Assembly (NCBI GenBank): GCA_910589415.1
Contig: OU342635.1
Span: forward strand, 14,446,001-14,510,000
Length of the DNA stretch: 64,000 nt
Direction: 5' to 3'
From: Malachius bipustulatus
Lineage: Eukaryota; Arthropoda; Insecta; Coleoptera; Melyridae
A model generated the notes under the pieces. The model was not told the origin of the DNA, did no database searches, and worked only from the letters and a program-made list of their open reading frames with translations. A program made the position numbers and the translations under genes. Shown here piece by piece: positions 22,118 to 33,945 of this stretch (position 1 is its first letter; each line of letters starts with the position of its first letter).

Positions 22118-22400
22118 AAGAGGGGCCGGCTTCCGTTCATCCAACAGCATCCTCCAGACACTCCAGATGCAGCACACTGATGAGTTCCAGTAGAACGAAA
22201 CACGTGTCTGTGCTTGATTTGGTACTCTGGAAGGCTCTGCTGTTGGATATTGGAAGCTCCTCTCGATTGGAGTTTCAGGCACTACCAGCATGACAACTGT
22301 TCTGGGCGATGGAGTAATTCTTCGAACCCACCTAGCAGGCTAGTAAAATGCACTGTATGTGCTTTATACTCAAGCGACCTACTTTTATTATTATTAAACA
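22118..22400 (+). mobile_element. short retroelement with a hammerhead ribozyme in its 5' half
   Basis: The 5' part folds into a long imperfect hairpin with the ribozyme at its apex (22171-22214). The 3' part is the conserved tail shared with 21686-21795 and ends in TTATTATTATT. No protein is encoded, so it depends on another element's machinery. Hammerheads are known in Penelope-like elements, Schistosoma SINEs, cricket satellites and retrozymes. The simple 3' repeat here points towards a SINE or non-LTR relative, but the class is unresolved. The 5' end is placed approximately where the pairing stops. Confidence 0.6.
22171..22214 (+). ncRNA. type I hammerhead self-cleaving ribozyme
   Basis: All core positions are present in order. 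Stem I is AGCACA (22171-22176) with TGTGCT (22209-22214), 6 bp. The core is CUGAUGA at 22177-22183. Stem II is GUUC (22184-22187) with GAAC (22193-22196) and loop CAGUA. GAAA is at 22197-22200. Stem III is short, A22200-U22207 and C22201-G22206 with a 4-base loop. The cleavage triplet is GUC, so the predicted cut is after C22208. Stem I continues outward through CCTCCAGA/TCTGGAAGG (one bulge), an exact 11-bp pair at 22139-22149 with 22238-22248, and GCTTCC/GGAAGC at 22129-22134 with 22252-22257. A tiny stem III is typical of retroelement hammerheads, which often act as dimers. Activity is not shown by sequence alone. Confidence 0.8.
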
Positions 22401-22499
22401 ATCAATTGAAACCATGAAATCAAATCAAGTTCAACTGTGCTTGAAACGTGTCATTTTCCGTGTTATCAAATGACGTTCCTAATAAGTGACGAAGTTCTG

Positions 22500-22580
22500 C
22501 CAGATTATTATCACATGGCGATCCTATCATCCTTCCGATATTATCACATGGCGACCCTGCCGGTCCCATCAGTTTATCAC
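22500..22580. repeat. short tandem repeat, about 33-base unit, three units
   Basis: TTATCACATGGCGATCCT, TTATCACATGGCGACCCT and TTATCACAAGCTGAG recur at about 33-base spacing. The same unit, again in three diverged copies, occurs at 50785-50905. Confidence 0.6.
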
Positions 22581-24413
22581 AAGCTGAGTTTTGCTTGATT
22601 TTTATTACGTCTTGTCATTATCAGCAATAAAAGCAGAGAAATCGAATGAGTAATAAAAGAAGAGCAATATAGTAGATAAGGATAATAGAAAATAACTGAT
22701 TTAATAAGGAAATTATAATATTAGACAACTAGCGTGTAAAATAAAAAGTCACAATATAGCATGAACCCTATTAATTTCTGAAGATGTGATTCTGCAAGAA
22801 ACAAAAGTGTCATTTCGTATACTTTCAGCTTGAGCAATATTGTAAATTGTTGTTTTTTTTGACAACGCGAACTTGGCCGGCAGTATTATTGAAGTTATTC
22901 ATCTACCACGTGCTAAGTGTATTATAATGCTAATGTCGGAAGTTTTGTAAGCTTATCTAGCACCGCTTGGTTCAGATGAAGGCTGTTTCATATGCCTGCA
23001 AACGACGCCGTTAATTCTTGTTTTCATGAGATTAACTGAAAATTAGATGGCGTAAGTTTGTCTGGAAATGAAAAGAATACATCGTTTAGTGATATTAGGT
23101 ATTCGAAAACTCAGTTCATTTCACCGCACATTCAGTCAGCCTTATTTTCTAGCTACAACATTAAACTCATATGAGGGAAATCACGCTTTCGAAATGAACA
23201 ACAAATATTAGCTTAGTACTTCAACGGTGTACTTTTAACCCTCATTTTAGGAAGATGTCTACTAAAGGAACTGACGTTCAAATGATCTTAAATATTATGA
23301 ATGAAAGAAATTACAAGAGATTACAGATTACACAATTTTAACAAAAACCGTTTCACCGCGGAGCAAAATGTGTTTCAAGTTGTATTACAATTCAGTTTCT
23401 CTTCCATGTGCTTTATCTGTTATTTAATCAGAATCTTGTACCTACCCAATGTCGATTATTTAATATAAGTATTAAAAAAATACACGTCTAGTCAAGATAC
23501 CTACATGAATGTACATACATTTAGGTATTTACTATGTAGGATTTCGATTTTTTAAATAATTTTTTACTAAAATTCCAAAACATGTTTTTGTTCAGAGGTA
23601 TAATTTTACTCCATCACTTTGCAACCCGAATTTGTTTACCTAATTTCATAATCACATTGAAAATGTTAAATTGTTCAATTTATATTTACTTACTGTATAG
23701 TTTAAGTTAATTAAAACTGCGTTTTAATTTCTGGTGAAATAATACTCAAGTTCAAGCAACTCGAAAGAATAATCTCGCATGAACACAAGTTCTGAAATTG
23801 TCCTTTAAGTTGTGCGATATGAGTAGGTAGGTATGCGAGAATCCTTTTCTCTCAAAATTGGGGAATTGATGATGTATAATAGTTGATGTCATTATATGTA
23901 AATCAACCTAAATGATGGCGAATGAGGGTTTCTATATAAGCTCAGATAGAAACTCGGGAGACCCAACCCTACAAAGTTGCAGCATTCAGGAATCAGAAGC
24001 GCGTTTATATCATAGTCGAGCGTGTAATTGCCTCTGAATTTCAATTAACGGTGCCAACAAATCAAACCACTTTAGAACTGAGTGAAGCGGATTCGCCTCC
24101 TCAATGTTTTTCAATCCTTTAAAATATTATCCTGGAATTGCTGAATGGAAGAAAAAGGTAATAGGATAAATGAAAATTATACCGGAAATAAATAACTAGA
24201 TCAACAACCCGAAGTTTCAAATTATAAGCAGGGAAATTTAACCCTCCAGTTGTTATATTTCATCGAAGTTTGAAAAAGTAATCCCACAATTACGAAAATT
24301 ATTATATACATCTTCCAAGTAAGTATTAAATATATAACTATGAAGCTATTTTGCAGCATTTTTGTTTATGTTTCAGTAGATTTAATTGCATTTCCATTTT
24401 AATTTCGGTTATT
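22581..24413. other. AT-rich DNA without a supported gene
   Basis: A TATATAAG at 23933-23940 with a GC-richer stretch after it could be a core promoter, but no exon follows. Nothing else was recognised. Confidence 0.35.
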
Positions 24414-24649
24414 CCGTGCGAGTACTGATGAGCCCTTATACATATAGGGCGAATTGCAATTATTATTAGTGGAAATGGTAAATTGTTTCAATTGGATTGT
24501 TTGTATAACATCACTAACAACTATAGTTGGTATCTATGGTAACTCATTGAAATTGAACTTAACAATTTCTCTATTTATAAACGTTCAGTATTCAGAATAA
24601 CCGTACAGGGAAATTTACCCATATGTATAAAGACTCGGTACTCGCACGG
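24414..24649. mobile_element. 236-base MITE with CCGTGCGAGTAC ends
   Basis: The left end CCGTGCGAGTAC (24414-24425) is exactly mirrored at 24638-24649. The next 25 bases of each arm also match imperfectly (TTATACATAT and GGG blocks). The interior has no ORF. The left arm includes CTGATGAG with a strong GCCC/GGGC hairpin but lacks the GAAA needed for a hammerhead. Confidence 0.65.
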
Positions 24650-26879
24650 TATATAAGAAGACGTTAACATAATAAAACAAGTGAAATTATTAATAATCTC
24701 ATAAGAACTTATAAATCAATACACTTTGGCTATGGACTCGCCCCGCTCTATATTTATGATACATACGAGTACATAAATGATTTAATTGGCAGTTTTACAA
24801 GTTTACTTATATGCCAATGAAAAAATTAAATCTTTTAAGAATCTATACGAATTTTTCTAGAAAATTTTACTTTATATTATGTTTTTACTGGAATTAAACG
24901 CAGTTGTTAGCATAAATAATTATATTATTGGTTGTTAGTAAATAATTATTCCAATATAAAATATACTTTTGTTAAATTATTCAGTTTTAATGAATCCAAC
25001 TGAGATTGACTGGGTCAGTACGTAAAAATATTGTTGTTGAAACCAAAAAATCTTTAAAGGAAATATCTTGAGCTTTTAATTCTCCCAAGAAAAATATTTC
25101 TCTCACAGCAAAGGTGAAAGTGAGGGAGTTTGGATCCCAGTCTGCACGAACCAGGCGCGTGCTGGTATATCCGTGAAAAGGCCCGGGCACATAAAATTAA
25201 AAGGCTTTTTAACAAAAGAACAATCACGGACTAACCGGGGGGCGTAGGCAATTTTTTTCGAAAATGAAGGATAAAAAGATAGAATTTTCTTTGAAATCGT
25301 AAGGGATTCTTGTTACTTAGGTATAAAACCATAAAACTTCACAAAACTTCAAAAATAATTTTTGTGGTACCACATTCCCAAAAACTACCCATTTGGTGAA
25401 GAACCTAATCCCCTGTTGACCGTTGAAAAAATCAAAAAAGTCTTCTTATAAAAAGTTTTATTAATTTCTTAAGCAATTATTTTTGTACTTTCTTAATGTA
25501 TGTCATAGTTTTTTTGTCCCAGCAACGAGAAAATCGCTGTGGAAAAAATTGCAAAATTTCAATTTTAATGCGAGGGCGTTTATTCAAATTTTTTTGCGCG
25601 GCCCACTGAATAAATTGAATTGTTTAAAAACCAAACAGGGTTAGGAGAAATCAAAATAGTTTTTGAATGGGACATAAAATACATTTTTCGTTATTTTTAG
25701 TAGTCATATATACATGTCCTTATGATTACAATTTAGCGTACAAGAAAAGCGTACTTTTAAAGCACTAAATATTTTATCAAAACTGTTATCAAACTAACAC
25801 TGATGACATAGCTTTACCTCCAATTGGTCAAAATGTTATTTCTGCGTACTTGGCTGTCGATCATAAGGTATAGTTAAATGATTATATTTTTTAATCCACA
25901 TATAGCACACTTCCTCTAACTAGCAAGTTTTAGTATATGATTCACATTAAATATATGTAAGTGTACACGTAGAATAGTTTCTGGATGGGGAATTACCCTC
26001 TGTAGCTGCTGCTTTACTGGCGGGTTATACAAATTACAAATTTTGGTAGGCAATTGTAGTACAATTCTGACAATAGAGGGCGTTGTTAATAGACATTTTA
26101 TCAAGTATCATCTGGTTCGGGTGGTAATCGCCAATGAACCAGTAGTTGCAATATTCACATATGATTTAAGGGTTAGGCAATTAGACCCTCGAAGGCTTCT
26201 GCCAGTCGTTAGCAACTGCTGCGCATCCATATATCTAGCCGACCTAACTTGCTCTTTTGTTATACACCGTCACGCATTCCGGAATGCTTATTTGCAAGTG
26301 TTATTCAATTTATTCGACCACACTCGTGCTGACTATTGGATGGTTCTGTATGAGTTCATAACACGTGCGTCTGCTATAGCTACATCATTCCCGATAGCTG
26401 TATAGCAAATGTTCCCTGTATATTCCCGGGACTTGATCATGTCCTCGGTTTCCGTCGCTCCTCGCCTGTTATATCGTCCAGGCAAAAATATATTATGTAG
26501 ATTTGAGTGAGTAGAGATATTTTTTAAATAAATTCTAGACGAATCTCTTAATTGGTTTTTTAACAGCTTTTTTTAAGAAAAGAGGGAATATTGGTCTTAA
26601 CTATGTAGATAAGACACAGTCGCTCCCGCACTCATTTTTTTTGCTCATTGATCATGAAGCTAACCAACATCCAAACGATCCCCTACAATCACTAAGACTT
26701 ATGCCCCATCTTCATTTGATTTTCAGATTTTCATTCTGAAGATGTAGACGTGTCCTGCAGTCTATTCTATTTGGAACTGCATAATACGTTTGAAGTACCT
26801 ATTTAGTCCAAAAACAGAACAAAGACCGTCCTTAGTTTCTGGAATTTAGGCACCTCAGGTCATCCCTTATATTGTTAGT
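24650..26879. other. no supported gene
   Basis: A 120-residue plus-strand frame at 26043-26405 (GC-richer, valine- and alanine-rich) matches no family I can name and has no splice or promoter context. The rest is AT-rich. Confidence 0.35.
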
Positions 26880-27660
26880 TCGTGTCATGACTTTGTTGCC
26901 TACATAGAGGAACATCTCCTGGAAAGGTTTGGGGTTTTTTTAAATAGTCTACGAGGTTCTTCGGGACTTCCAGTTACGATGGTAGTCATATTACTGGTAT
27001 TCCTGATATCCTAAACGCCTACCGTGACTTTTTCAACGAGACTTTCATGTCTGCGACCAATAGAATCACTGCTAGTTCATCTCAAGATTCAACATCTAAC
27101 ATCTCTATAGTTTTATTGTCGCATCTTTTTCGAGTGATGAAGTTTTCAACGTTCTAAAGTCTTTCAATAATCTAAAACTGCACATCCAGATGGCCTTGCT
27201 TCCTTGTTATGATGCGAAGGAGGAAGGACCTTTGGTCGTCTCCCATCTTCTCACCAAAATTTTTAATCTTTAAATCTCTTCCGGAAAATTCACCGCTCGA
27301 TGTCAAGGGCGCTTTCAAAAATGCCAATGAAAATTAAAAAAACCAATGGGCAGATTTCCATTTCCATCTTACCTAATTTTTGGAAAGTTTTCGAGGAGGC
27401 TCTTGTATGTAGGTATATGGAAATCCATGAAAGCTCGTTCGATTATTATTGTTGATTTGTTTGCTTCCATATAGGGATTGTTCTTCCAGAGTCTCGATAG
27501 AGTAGACCATGACTTGCTGCTTCGTATGCTCTCCAGTTTTGATTTTTCTGATGGTCTTATAATCTTCTTCGCTCATTATTTTCCATATCGCTTACAGTGT
27601 ATTTCCTGGTATGGCTCAAACTCTCCCAAATTTACCTTGTGATCTCTGGTGTTTATTCTA
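26880..27660 (+). pseudogene. LINE reverse-transcriptase pseudogene
   Basis: Several frames together give, in order: ILNAYRDFFNETF (linker between endonuclease and reverse transcriptase), FSSDEVFNVLKSFN, HPDGLAS (matching the SPGPDGIP motif), SILPNFWKVFEEAL (matching RPISxLxxxSKxFE), LDRVDHDLLLRML after a damaged motif A, and FDFSDGLI. At least five frame changes and stops break it, and the FADD box is not seen. The order and spacing fit a Jockey/CR1-type LINE. Confidence 0.7.
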
Positions 27661-28083
27661 CTATTCAAAATATACTGAGTCATTTGATATACTGATATTG
27701 ATTTTTCCTAATTTTTTTAAAATTATTAAGTCGTATTAATAAACATGATTTTCCAGATTTTTAGAAAATAATAGTTTCCCAGTCAAAATACTAAAACACC
27801 GCAATGTTTTTATGGGACTTTTGTGGTTTTGAAAATATACCTAATATTAAAATTTAGTGACAAATACAACTTTTTTCATAGTTTCATTGAATTTCTTCAT
27901 GCCTATATTAATGTTAATTAGGTATAAGTACCTACCTTATTAGCAGATTGTTGATATAAAATCGCATAATAGAACACAAACTGAAGGATTTCGCTCATGA
28001 TGTTGCTGTTATTAACTAACTAAAGTGTACCTAGTTAGTTATTCATGATTTATAATATATTTTATGTATTTTAATAATTATTA
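27661..28083. other. AT-rich DNA without a supported gene
   Basis: No feature recognised. Confidence 0.45.
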
Positions 28084-30976
28084 TACAGGGTTACTGGTAA
28101 CTGGATACATTCCTTTGGTGATCTGATAAAACAAGAGGTAAGGAGTAAATTAACCCCAACATGAACTATACAAAACTCAATAGATTTTGAGATATTTCGA
28201 TTTTCAACTTTTCTTAAAAAACTGGTTTCAAATGTCTTGAAATGTAATTTTCAAAAAATCTACTTTAAATTTTTGATTTTTTTTTTTGCTGGAATACTTG
28301 TCCAATACTATGCTTCCTTCTGGAATAAAAAATATCCTGAGGTATTTCGATCGTGTGGAAATTTCAATGAAAAACTTTCACAAACTATTTTTTTTAAATA
28401 AGATTTAAAAGTTTTTACAAGTTATTTTCGCAAAATTGTCAAGGCAACTTGCGTACAAATTGTTTTAAAAACTTTCTTAGTGTAGTAGCTATCTAACAAG
28501 GTACGAATCTTGTACAAGAATAACAGAATCTCCCAGCTATGTACCGTTACCGAGGAACAAATCCTTAAGTCGGGACGTTTTAAAAGAAATACGGCCCTGA
28601 ACGGGGGTCTTAAAATTCTAGGATCCGGCCCATTTTCAATAGGTCGTATTTGGGGGTCACGAGCTTCGTCCCTACCAAGTTTCGTCCCGATCGGTAAAAC
28701 TTTCAGGGTCGTATGCTAGAAAATCTCATTTGGCGTTGTTAACGTAACACCGATGTCAATCTGACGTTGTTAAAATCAATTCGGTATGCTAGAAAGAAAT
28801 ATTCATGATTTGACACTGTTGTTAGGTAACATCATCATGTTAAAAATGTAACATGAACAATATCGGCAACGTTGTATATTCGCTGATTACAGGCTAAGAA
28901 CAATTTACGAGCTAGATCGAAGCCGAACCGAAATTCAATTTCGTAATTAATCGGCGATCCGAGATGGTCGTGGCCCATTTTGGTTTCGCGTTGTTAGAAT
29001 GTTGGCTAGTGCCTACTGAACGCATGCGCATGAGCTAGATAAACACGAAACTCAACGTCATTGTTGTGTTGTAACATAAATAATAACAAACGTAAACGTT
29101 TCAAAGTAGTAAAAATCAAGCAGGGAAAACAATTTAATTAAATAACATTTCCACCAACCCAGTTTGGTCTGCCCATGGTTTAATGTTTTTTTATTTAATT
29201 TTATTCTGAATCTAAATGAAAAATACATACATATCAAGCAGGAAAAATAATAAATATTTCTCTATTTACTCCGCCCATGGTAAAGTATGTTTACATAATA
29301 TTATATTATTTTTTTGAACCTTAAAATGCGTCCCTGCTGTGTTTCTACAGTTAGGTACTCCTTTCTCGAAGAAAAATTTTGGAAATTCAAGATCTGATGC
29401 CCACCGTTGTCAGGTATTCAATTTTGAAATTAGGATCTTTTATGATAGAAGGGGTTATAAAAGTACTTTAAACTGAAATTATGGTATAAAAATACTAGGT
29501 AGGTACCTACTTGGTTAATTTTTAATTTATGGAACAAGATTGTTGATATTTAGTTGTAATGACACTGTAAATAAACATAGAAAAACACTTCACTCTGGAA
29601 TAATACGGGATTTATTAAAAATCTTCCTAAAATTTGACAGCTAATAATAATTAATCGATCCATACCCTGTGATTAATGTAACATGGCCATTTAACATTGA
29701 CATTCAACTGTTTCTATTCGATTTTCCTTTCTAGCATACCAAATTGGGTGATTTTAGCTTTAACGCCGTTGTCAACATGAAATTTGACATGACGATGTTA
29801 AAGCATTTAACATGGTCACATGACCATGTCAAAGTGATTTTTAACAACAGTGCCGTTGTTAACAGCGCTGTCAAATGCGAAATTTAGTTTCTAGCATACG
29901 ACCCTTAGACACTTAGAGTGGCTATTACTAGGCTATTCCCGAAAAATCCCGAAATTCCCGAAAAAATGACACTTCCCGGGAACGGATCCCGCTCATTTTC
30001 AATAGGCATCGTGCCACGGTGCGCCTCTTCAATCGAGCCAAATTTCAACTTTCCCACATGAAAACTGGCGGCTCTAGAGTGTTTCCTAGCAAAGTCACAG
30101 AAGTTTCGTAAGTATACGTATTCTTGTGCCCGAAAAATGTCTGTCTGTCGGTCTGTTCTGTCTGTGACTTTGCTAGGAAACACTCTAGAGCCGTCAGTTT
30201 TCATGTGGGAAAGTTGAAATTTGGCTCGATTGAAGAGGCGCACCGTGGCACGATGCCCATTGAAAATGAGCGGGATCCGTTCCCGGGAAGTGTCATTTTT
30301 TCGGGAATTTCGGGATTTTTCGGGAATAGCCTAGTAATAGCCACTCAAGTGTCTGAAAGTTTTACCGATCGGGACGAAACTTCGTAGGGACGAAGCTCGT
30401 GACCCCCAAATACGACCTATTGAAAATGGGCCGGATCCGAGAATTTTAAGACCCCCGTTCAGGGCCGTATTTTTTTTTAAAACGTCCCGACTTAAGGATT
30501 TGTTCCTCGGTAACGGTACATAGCGGGGAGATTCTGTTATTCTTGTACAAGATTCGTACCTTGTTAGATAGCTACTACACTAAGAAAGTTTTTAAAACAA
30601 TTTGTACGCAAGTTGCCTTGACAATTTTGCGAAAATAACTTGTAAAAACTTTTAAATCTTATTTAAAAAAAATAGTTTGTGAAAGCTTTTCTTTGAAATT
30701 TCCACACGATCGAAATACCTCAGGATATTTTTTATTCCAGAAGGAAGCATAGTATTGGACAAGTATTCCAGCAAAAAAAGAAATCAAAAAGTTAAAGTAG
30801 ATTTTTTGAAAATTACATTTCAAGACATTTGAAACCAGTTTTTTAAGAAAAGTTGAAAATCGAAATATCTCAAAATCTATTGAGTTTTGTATAGTTCATG
30901 TTGGGGTTAATTTACTCCTTACCTCTTGTTTTATCAGATCACCAAAGGAATGTATCCAGTTACCAGTAACCCTGTA
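28084..30976. mobile_element. large foldback element interrupted by another transposon
   Basis: The ends read TACAGGGTTACTGG and CCAGTAACCCTGTA. The left arm 28084-28705 pairs with about 30359-30976, and the palindrome continues inward through 29905-30358, whose two halves mirror each other around a loop near 30100-30170 containing a TCTG-rich run. Without the insertion at 28706-29904 the element would be about 1.7 kb of almost continuous inverted repeat. Two frames (29905-30243 minus, 30124-30387 plus) encode nearly the same peptide because they lie in opposite arms; no domain is recognised in them. Confidence 0.85.
28706..29904. mobile_element. 1.2-kb TIR element nested in the foldback
   Basis: The ends are GGGTCGTATGCTAGAAA and TTTCTAGCATACGACCC, a perfect 17-bp terminal inverted repeat. 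A related pair (GGTATGCTAGAAAG near 28773 and CTTTCTAGCATACC near 29730) forms a second inner inverted repeat. The host palindrome resumes exactly outside: TTTCA on the left and TTAGACAC on the right correspond to one TTTCAGACAC in the intact opposite arm, consistent with a short 3-4 base target duplication. There is no transposase, and the superfamily is unknown. Confidence 0.8.
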
Positions 30977-32820
30977 TAAAAATCAGATATACATAATATA
31001 AGCATATTAATTAAGTCGCCATTACTTACATTACATTATCTTCCCTAAACCTTAATCGAGGCTTGGCTTATTCTGCAGGAGGAAGTGCATTTTCTTTAAA
31101 ATTTGTATTTCCTAATGTAGGGAAGGGAAGATTAAAAGCCAAGATCTTATTAAAGGAATGGCAGATGAATATGATGAACTGGATGAACTGATTTTGCCGT
31201 AGATGAACGATGGCTTCGTAAATTACTAACCTGTCAGGACAGCTTCGATCAGCTCATTGTTTAAGATCGCAAGAAAATGAGATATGAATGAACTGAATCT
31301 GCAAATAACAGGCCTGTCAATTCTATAAGATTTTTCATCAAGCACCATCTGAGCTGATGTCTGTGTAATGAACAAAAAGCAGTAATGATGAGAGAAGGCA
31401 ACTCCATAATGCTCGGAACATGGCCCCTGATAAGAGTTACCGCAGATGGGATTTTTAAATTCACAATGATTATTGAAAAATATGTTAATTAATTAATAAA
31501 TTCAAATACGGATTATAATAATATGTAGGTATATGTTTTTATCCATTCAATTATAAGAACAAGATTATAAGATAACCTTATTATTTCTAATATTTTTGTA
31601 CGTTTTTGAGATAAAGAAGAATTAATTATTATTATTGTTATTCCTTACAGTATGTAATGTATTCAAGCTTTTATGTAATATATGATTGCAAGTTGTAAGT
31701 ACCTACATGAATAGTATAGTATAGTAACAAAGCAGATATTTCTGCCATTCATGTTACCTGTCGATAAAGTCAGTGGCGTATCAATAAAAATTTGGTTTAA
31801 TAAGAGAATTTTCACAGAATCAACATTACCAATTATTTGATTCGTTGTTCAAGTTGTTGAATTAGGAGTTTGGGCTGATTCTAAAAAAAAACGGGAAGAA
31901 AAGATTTAGGGAACTATTACGTGTCCAAACACCAGAAAAACAGACTATATCATTTAGAGATAGACAAAAAAGATCGAGTGTTCGATGCGAAAAACTTGAA
32001 GAAACAAAAAAAAATTTTTCATATAATTAGATTGTATTACGTCCATTCTGGGAAGTAGGTAGATATATTAGATACACGCCAAATCGTCCGATAATAATAC
32101 GTGTCTTTGAAAAAACATGACAATAAAAAAAATTGATAACGTGGCATCATGAGGAAAATTTATGTAGGTAAGTTTGGTGATGACCTGTAGATCTCTTTAT
32201 AATGCATGACCAATCACCAATTATTATTGTAAGATTTGCAAAGAAAATATATGTCAGTATTTACTAAACCTATTAATTTAATCAAGACAGAGAAGTGGAT
32301 GGAGTGGCAAAATGAAAAGAATTACACCAAAAAGAATAGAAAAACAGTACAATAATTTTCAAAAACTGTCAGAGAAAAATATCAATAAAGTGAAGGGGAG
32401 TGACAGGCGACATGAATAAGTCAAATTTCTTTACTGTTGGTAGACCATCGAGTAGACCATCCATTGTCCAGTTACTTTTATCAAGATTTCTTTCGAACGC
32501 GATGCATGTTAACGTGTGGTAATACCAAAAGTTCAACCAAATATCGTTCAGAAAATCAAACTGCTGAGTTGAAAGAGACTCGCTCGCCTGCTATGTCATG
32601 TCACGCGATTTTTATGTCAGTATGGCCTCTTCAATTTCCTGTTACTTATTTAATTTATTTTCCGTTGCGCTGTCGTCTCCGACTTTATTTTCACGACAAA
32701 TCGCTCGTCAGCGCGTTTGAACCCTTATAAGGTAAGAAAACAATGAAATCTTTCAGAGTAGAGTCACATTTTTGGGCTGGTCGCTAATAGTAACACTAAA
32801 ACAACTACAGTGTAACAGAT
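30977..32820. other. no supported gene
   Basis: A CAGTGGCGTA at about 31770 resembles a hAT-type end, but no partner with a matching 8-base target duplication was found. A 97-residue frame at 32437-32730 has no recognisable motif. Confidence 0.4.
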
Positions 32821-32821
32821 G

Positions 32822-32890
32822 TTTATGTGGTCGCCTTGGTTAGAGCCCCGTTTTCCACGCTGCGGTTCCCGGTTCGAACCCGGTTTGTCG
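32822..32890 (+). repeat. tRNA-like SINE head
   Basis: TTGGTTAGAGC (A-box-like, near 32836) and GGTTCGAACCC (B-box, 32871-32881) are spaced as in a tRNA promoter. The T arm CCGG/CCGG pairs around the loop, but the acceptor arm does not. It reads as the head of a tRNA-derived SINE and not a tRNA gene. Confidence 0.45.
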
Positions 32891-33203
32891 TCACTTTTTT
32901 CTCGATGCAAAATAATTTTAAATATTGTACATACAATGTGATTAGATTTAGATAGATTCATCGTGAATGGGACATTGTGACACACCTCCACTGCGACCGA
33001 AGGTCTATTGTGGCTCATAAATACTTTTTCAAGTAGGTGCAGTGTAGGGTAACACGTGAAAAGTAAGGATAGGGACATGTGAGCCGTTTTCTCATTATCT
33101 TGAACTGTTTCCGATGAACACTGTTTTGATAAGTTATGAACTACTCAATTTAAACGCCAACTGTTGAATCGTTTTTCTCAGACAATTTAAAAATAAAATA
33201 ATG

Positions 33204-33396
33204 TACAGGGTGTCACAGTTAAAATAACGAAGTAGGTGTCATCTTTCGGTATTGCCGCAAGGGTGGCCATCTTGAAAATATTTTCTAGAATTTTTCGTGG
33301 TCACTTTTGTCTGGAAAATTTAAATTTGAGGCTCTAGCACCAATAATTCCCGAGATATATTCTTATAATGGTATACCATTAACTGATCACTCTGTA
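33204..33396. mobile_element. 193-base MITE with TACAGGGTG-type ends
   Basis: The left end TACAGGGTGTCACAGTTAA and the right end, in reverse complement TACAGAGTGATCAGTTAA, form an 18-bp imperfect terminal inverted repeat. The interior is single-copy in this window and non-coding. Confidence 0.6.
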
Positions 33397-33945
33397 TAGA
33401 TTTTTGAAGGCATCAGATGGTCTGGTCAGCATTCTGAAATACTGAACTGTTAATAAAACATTAAATATCAAGCAACATATCAAGCAAAATTTTGGAATCT
33501 AATGCCATATTTTGTATTTTTTTTTTACAAAAAATGTCAAATTTTATTGTTATAAAGTCACGTGACAGCTAGTGTCAAGGAAAAATATTTCCCATATGAT
33601 GCTGACACTGTTTAAGGGGAACTTACATGAATACAAGCTCAAAAATTATCAAACTAATTTTAAACTTGGTTTCTCTTGGTACTCGTACCTACCTAAATAA
33701 AAACTACTTTCTCCTTAAAAAGAGAAAAAAATTACATGTTTCGTTGTTTTTCAAAAAACGACATATTTTGGGCGACTATTTCTACCCCTTGGTACTTGCG
33801 TAATGAAAATATTTTAATCAAACATCTACCCCTAAAATGAGTCCATATGCCATATGTCAAAATCCAGCCTTTTATGTCAATCGGTTTAGGCTGGAGCTTG
33901 ACAGGTGCGTCACCTAACGATATGATATAAAAATGTTACCATAAA
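33397..33945. other. AT-rich DNA without a supported gene
   Basis: No feature recognised between two MITEs. Confidence 0.45.

Noticed and set aside
24414..24460. Hammerhead-like CTGATGAG with strong hairpin
   Set aside because: The base pairs of stem II are good, but the strand continues GAAT instead of GAAA and there is no stem I partner. It is better explained as the arm of a MITE.
26043..26405. 120-residue protein gene
   Set aside because: No family motif, no promoter or splice context. Kept only as an unassigned frame in a gene-less entry.
32822..32890. Functional tRNA gene
   Set aside because: A- and B-box-like strings are present, but the acceptor stem does not pair and no clear anticodon arm forms. 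Called a SINE head.
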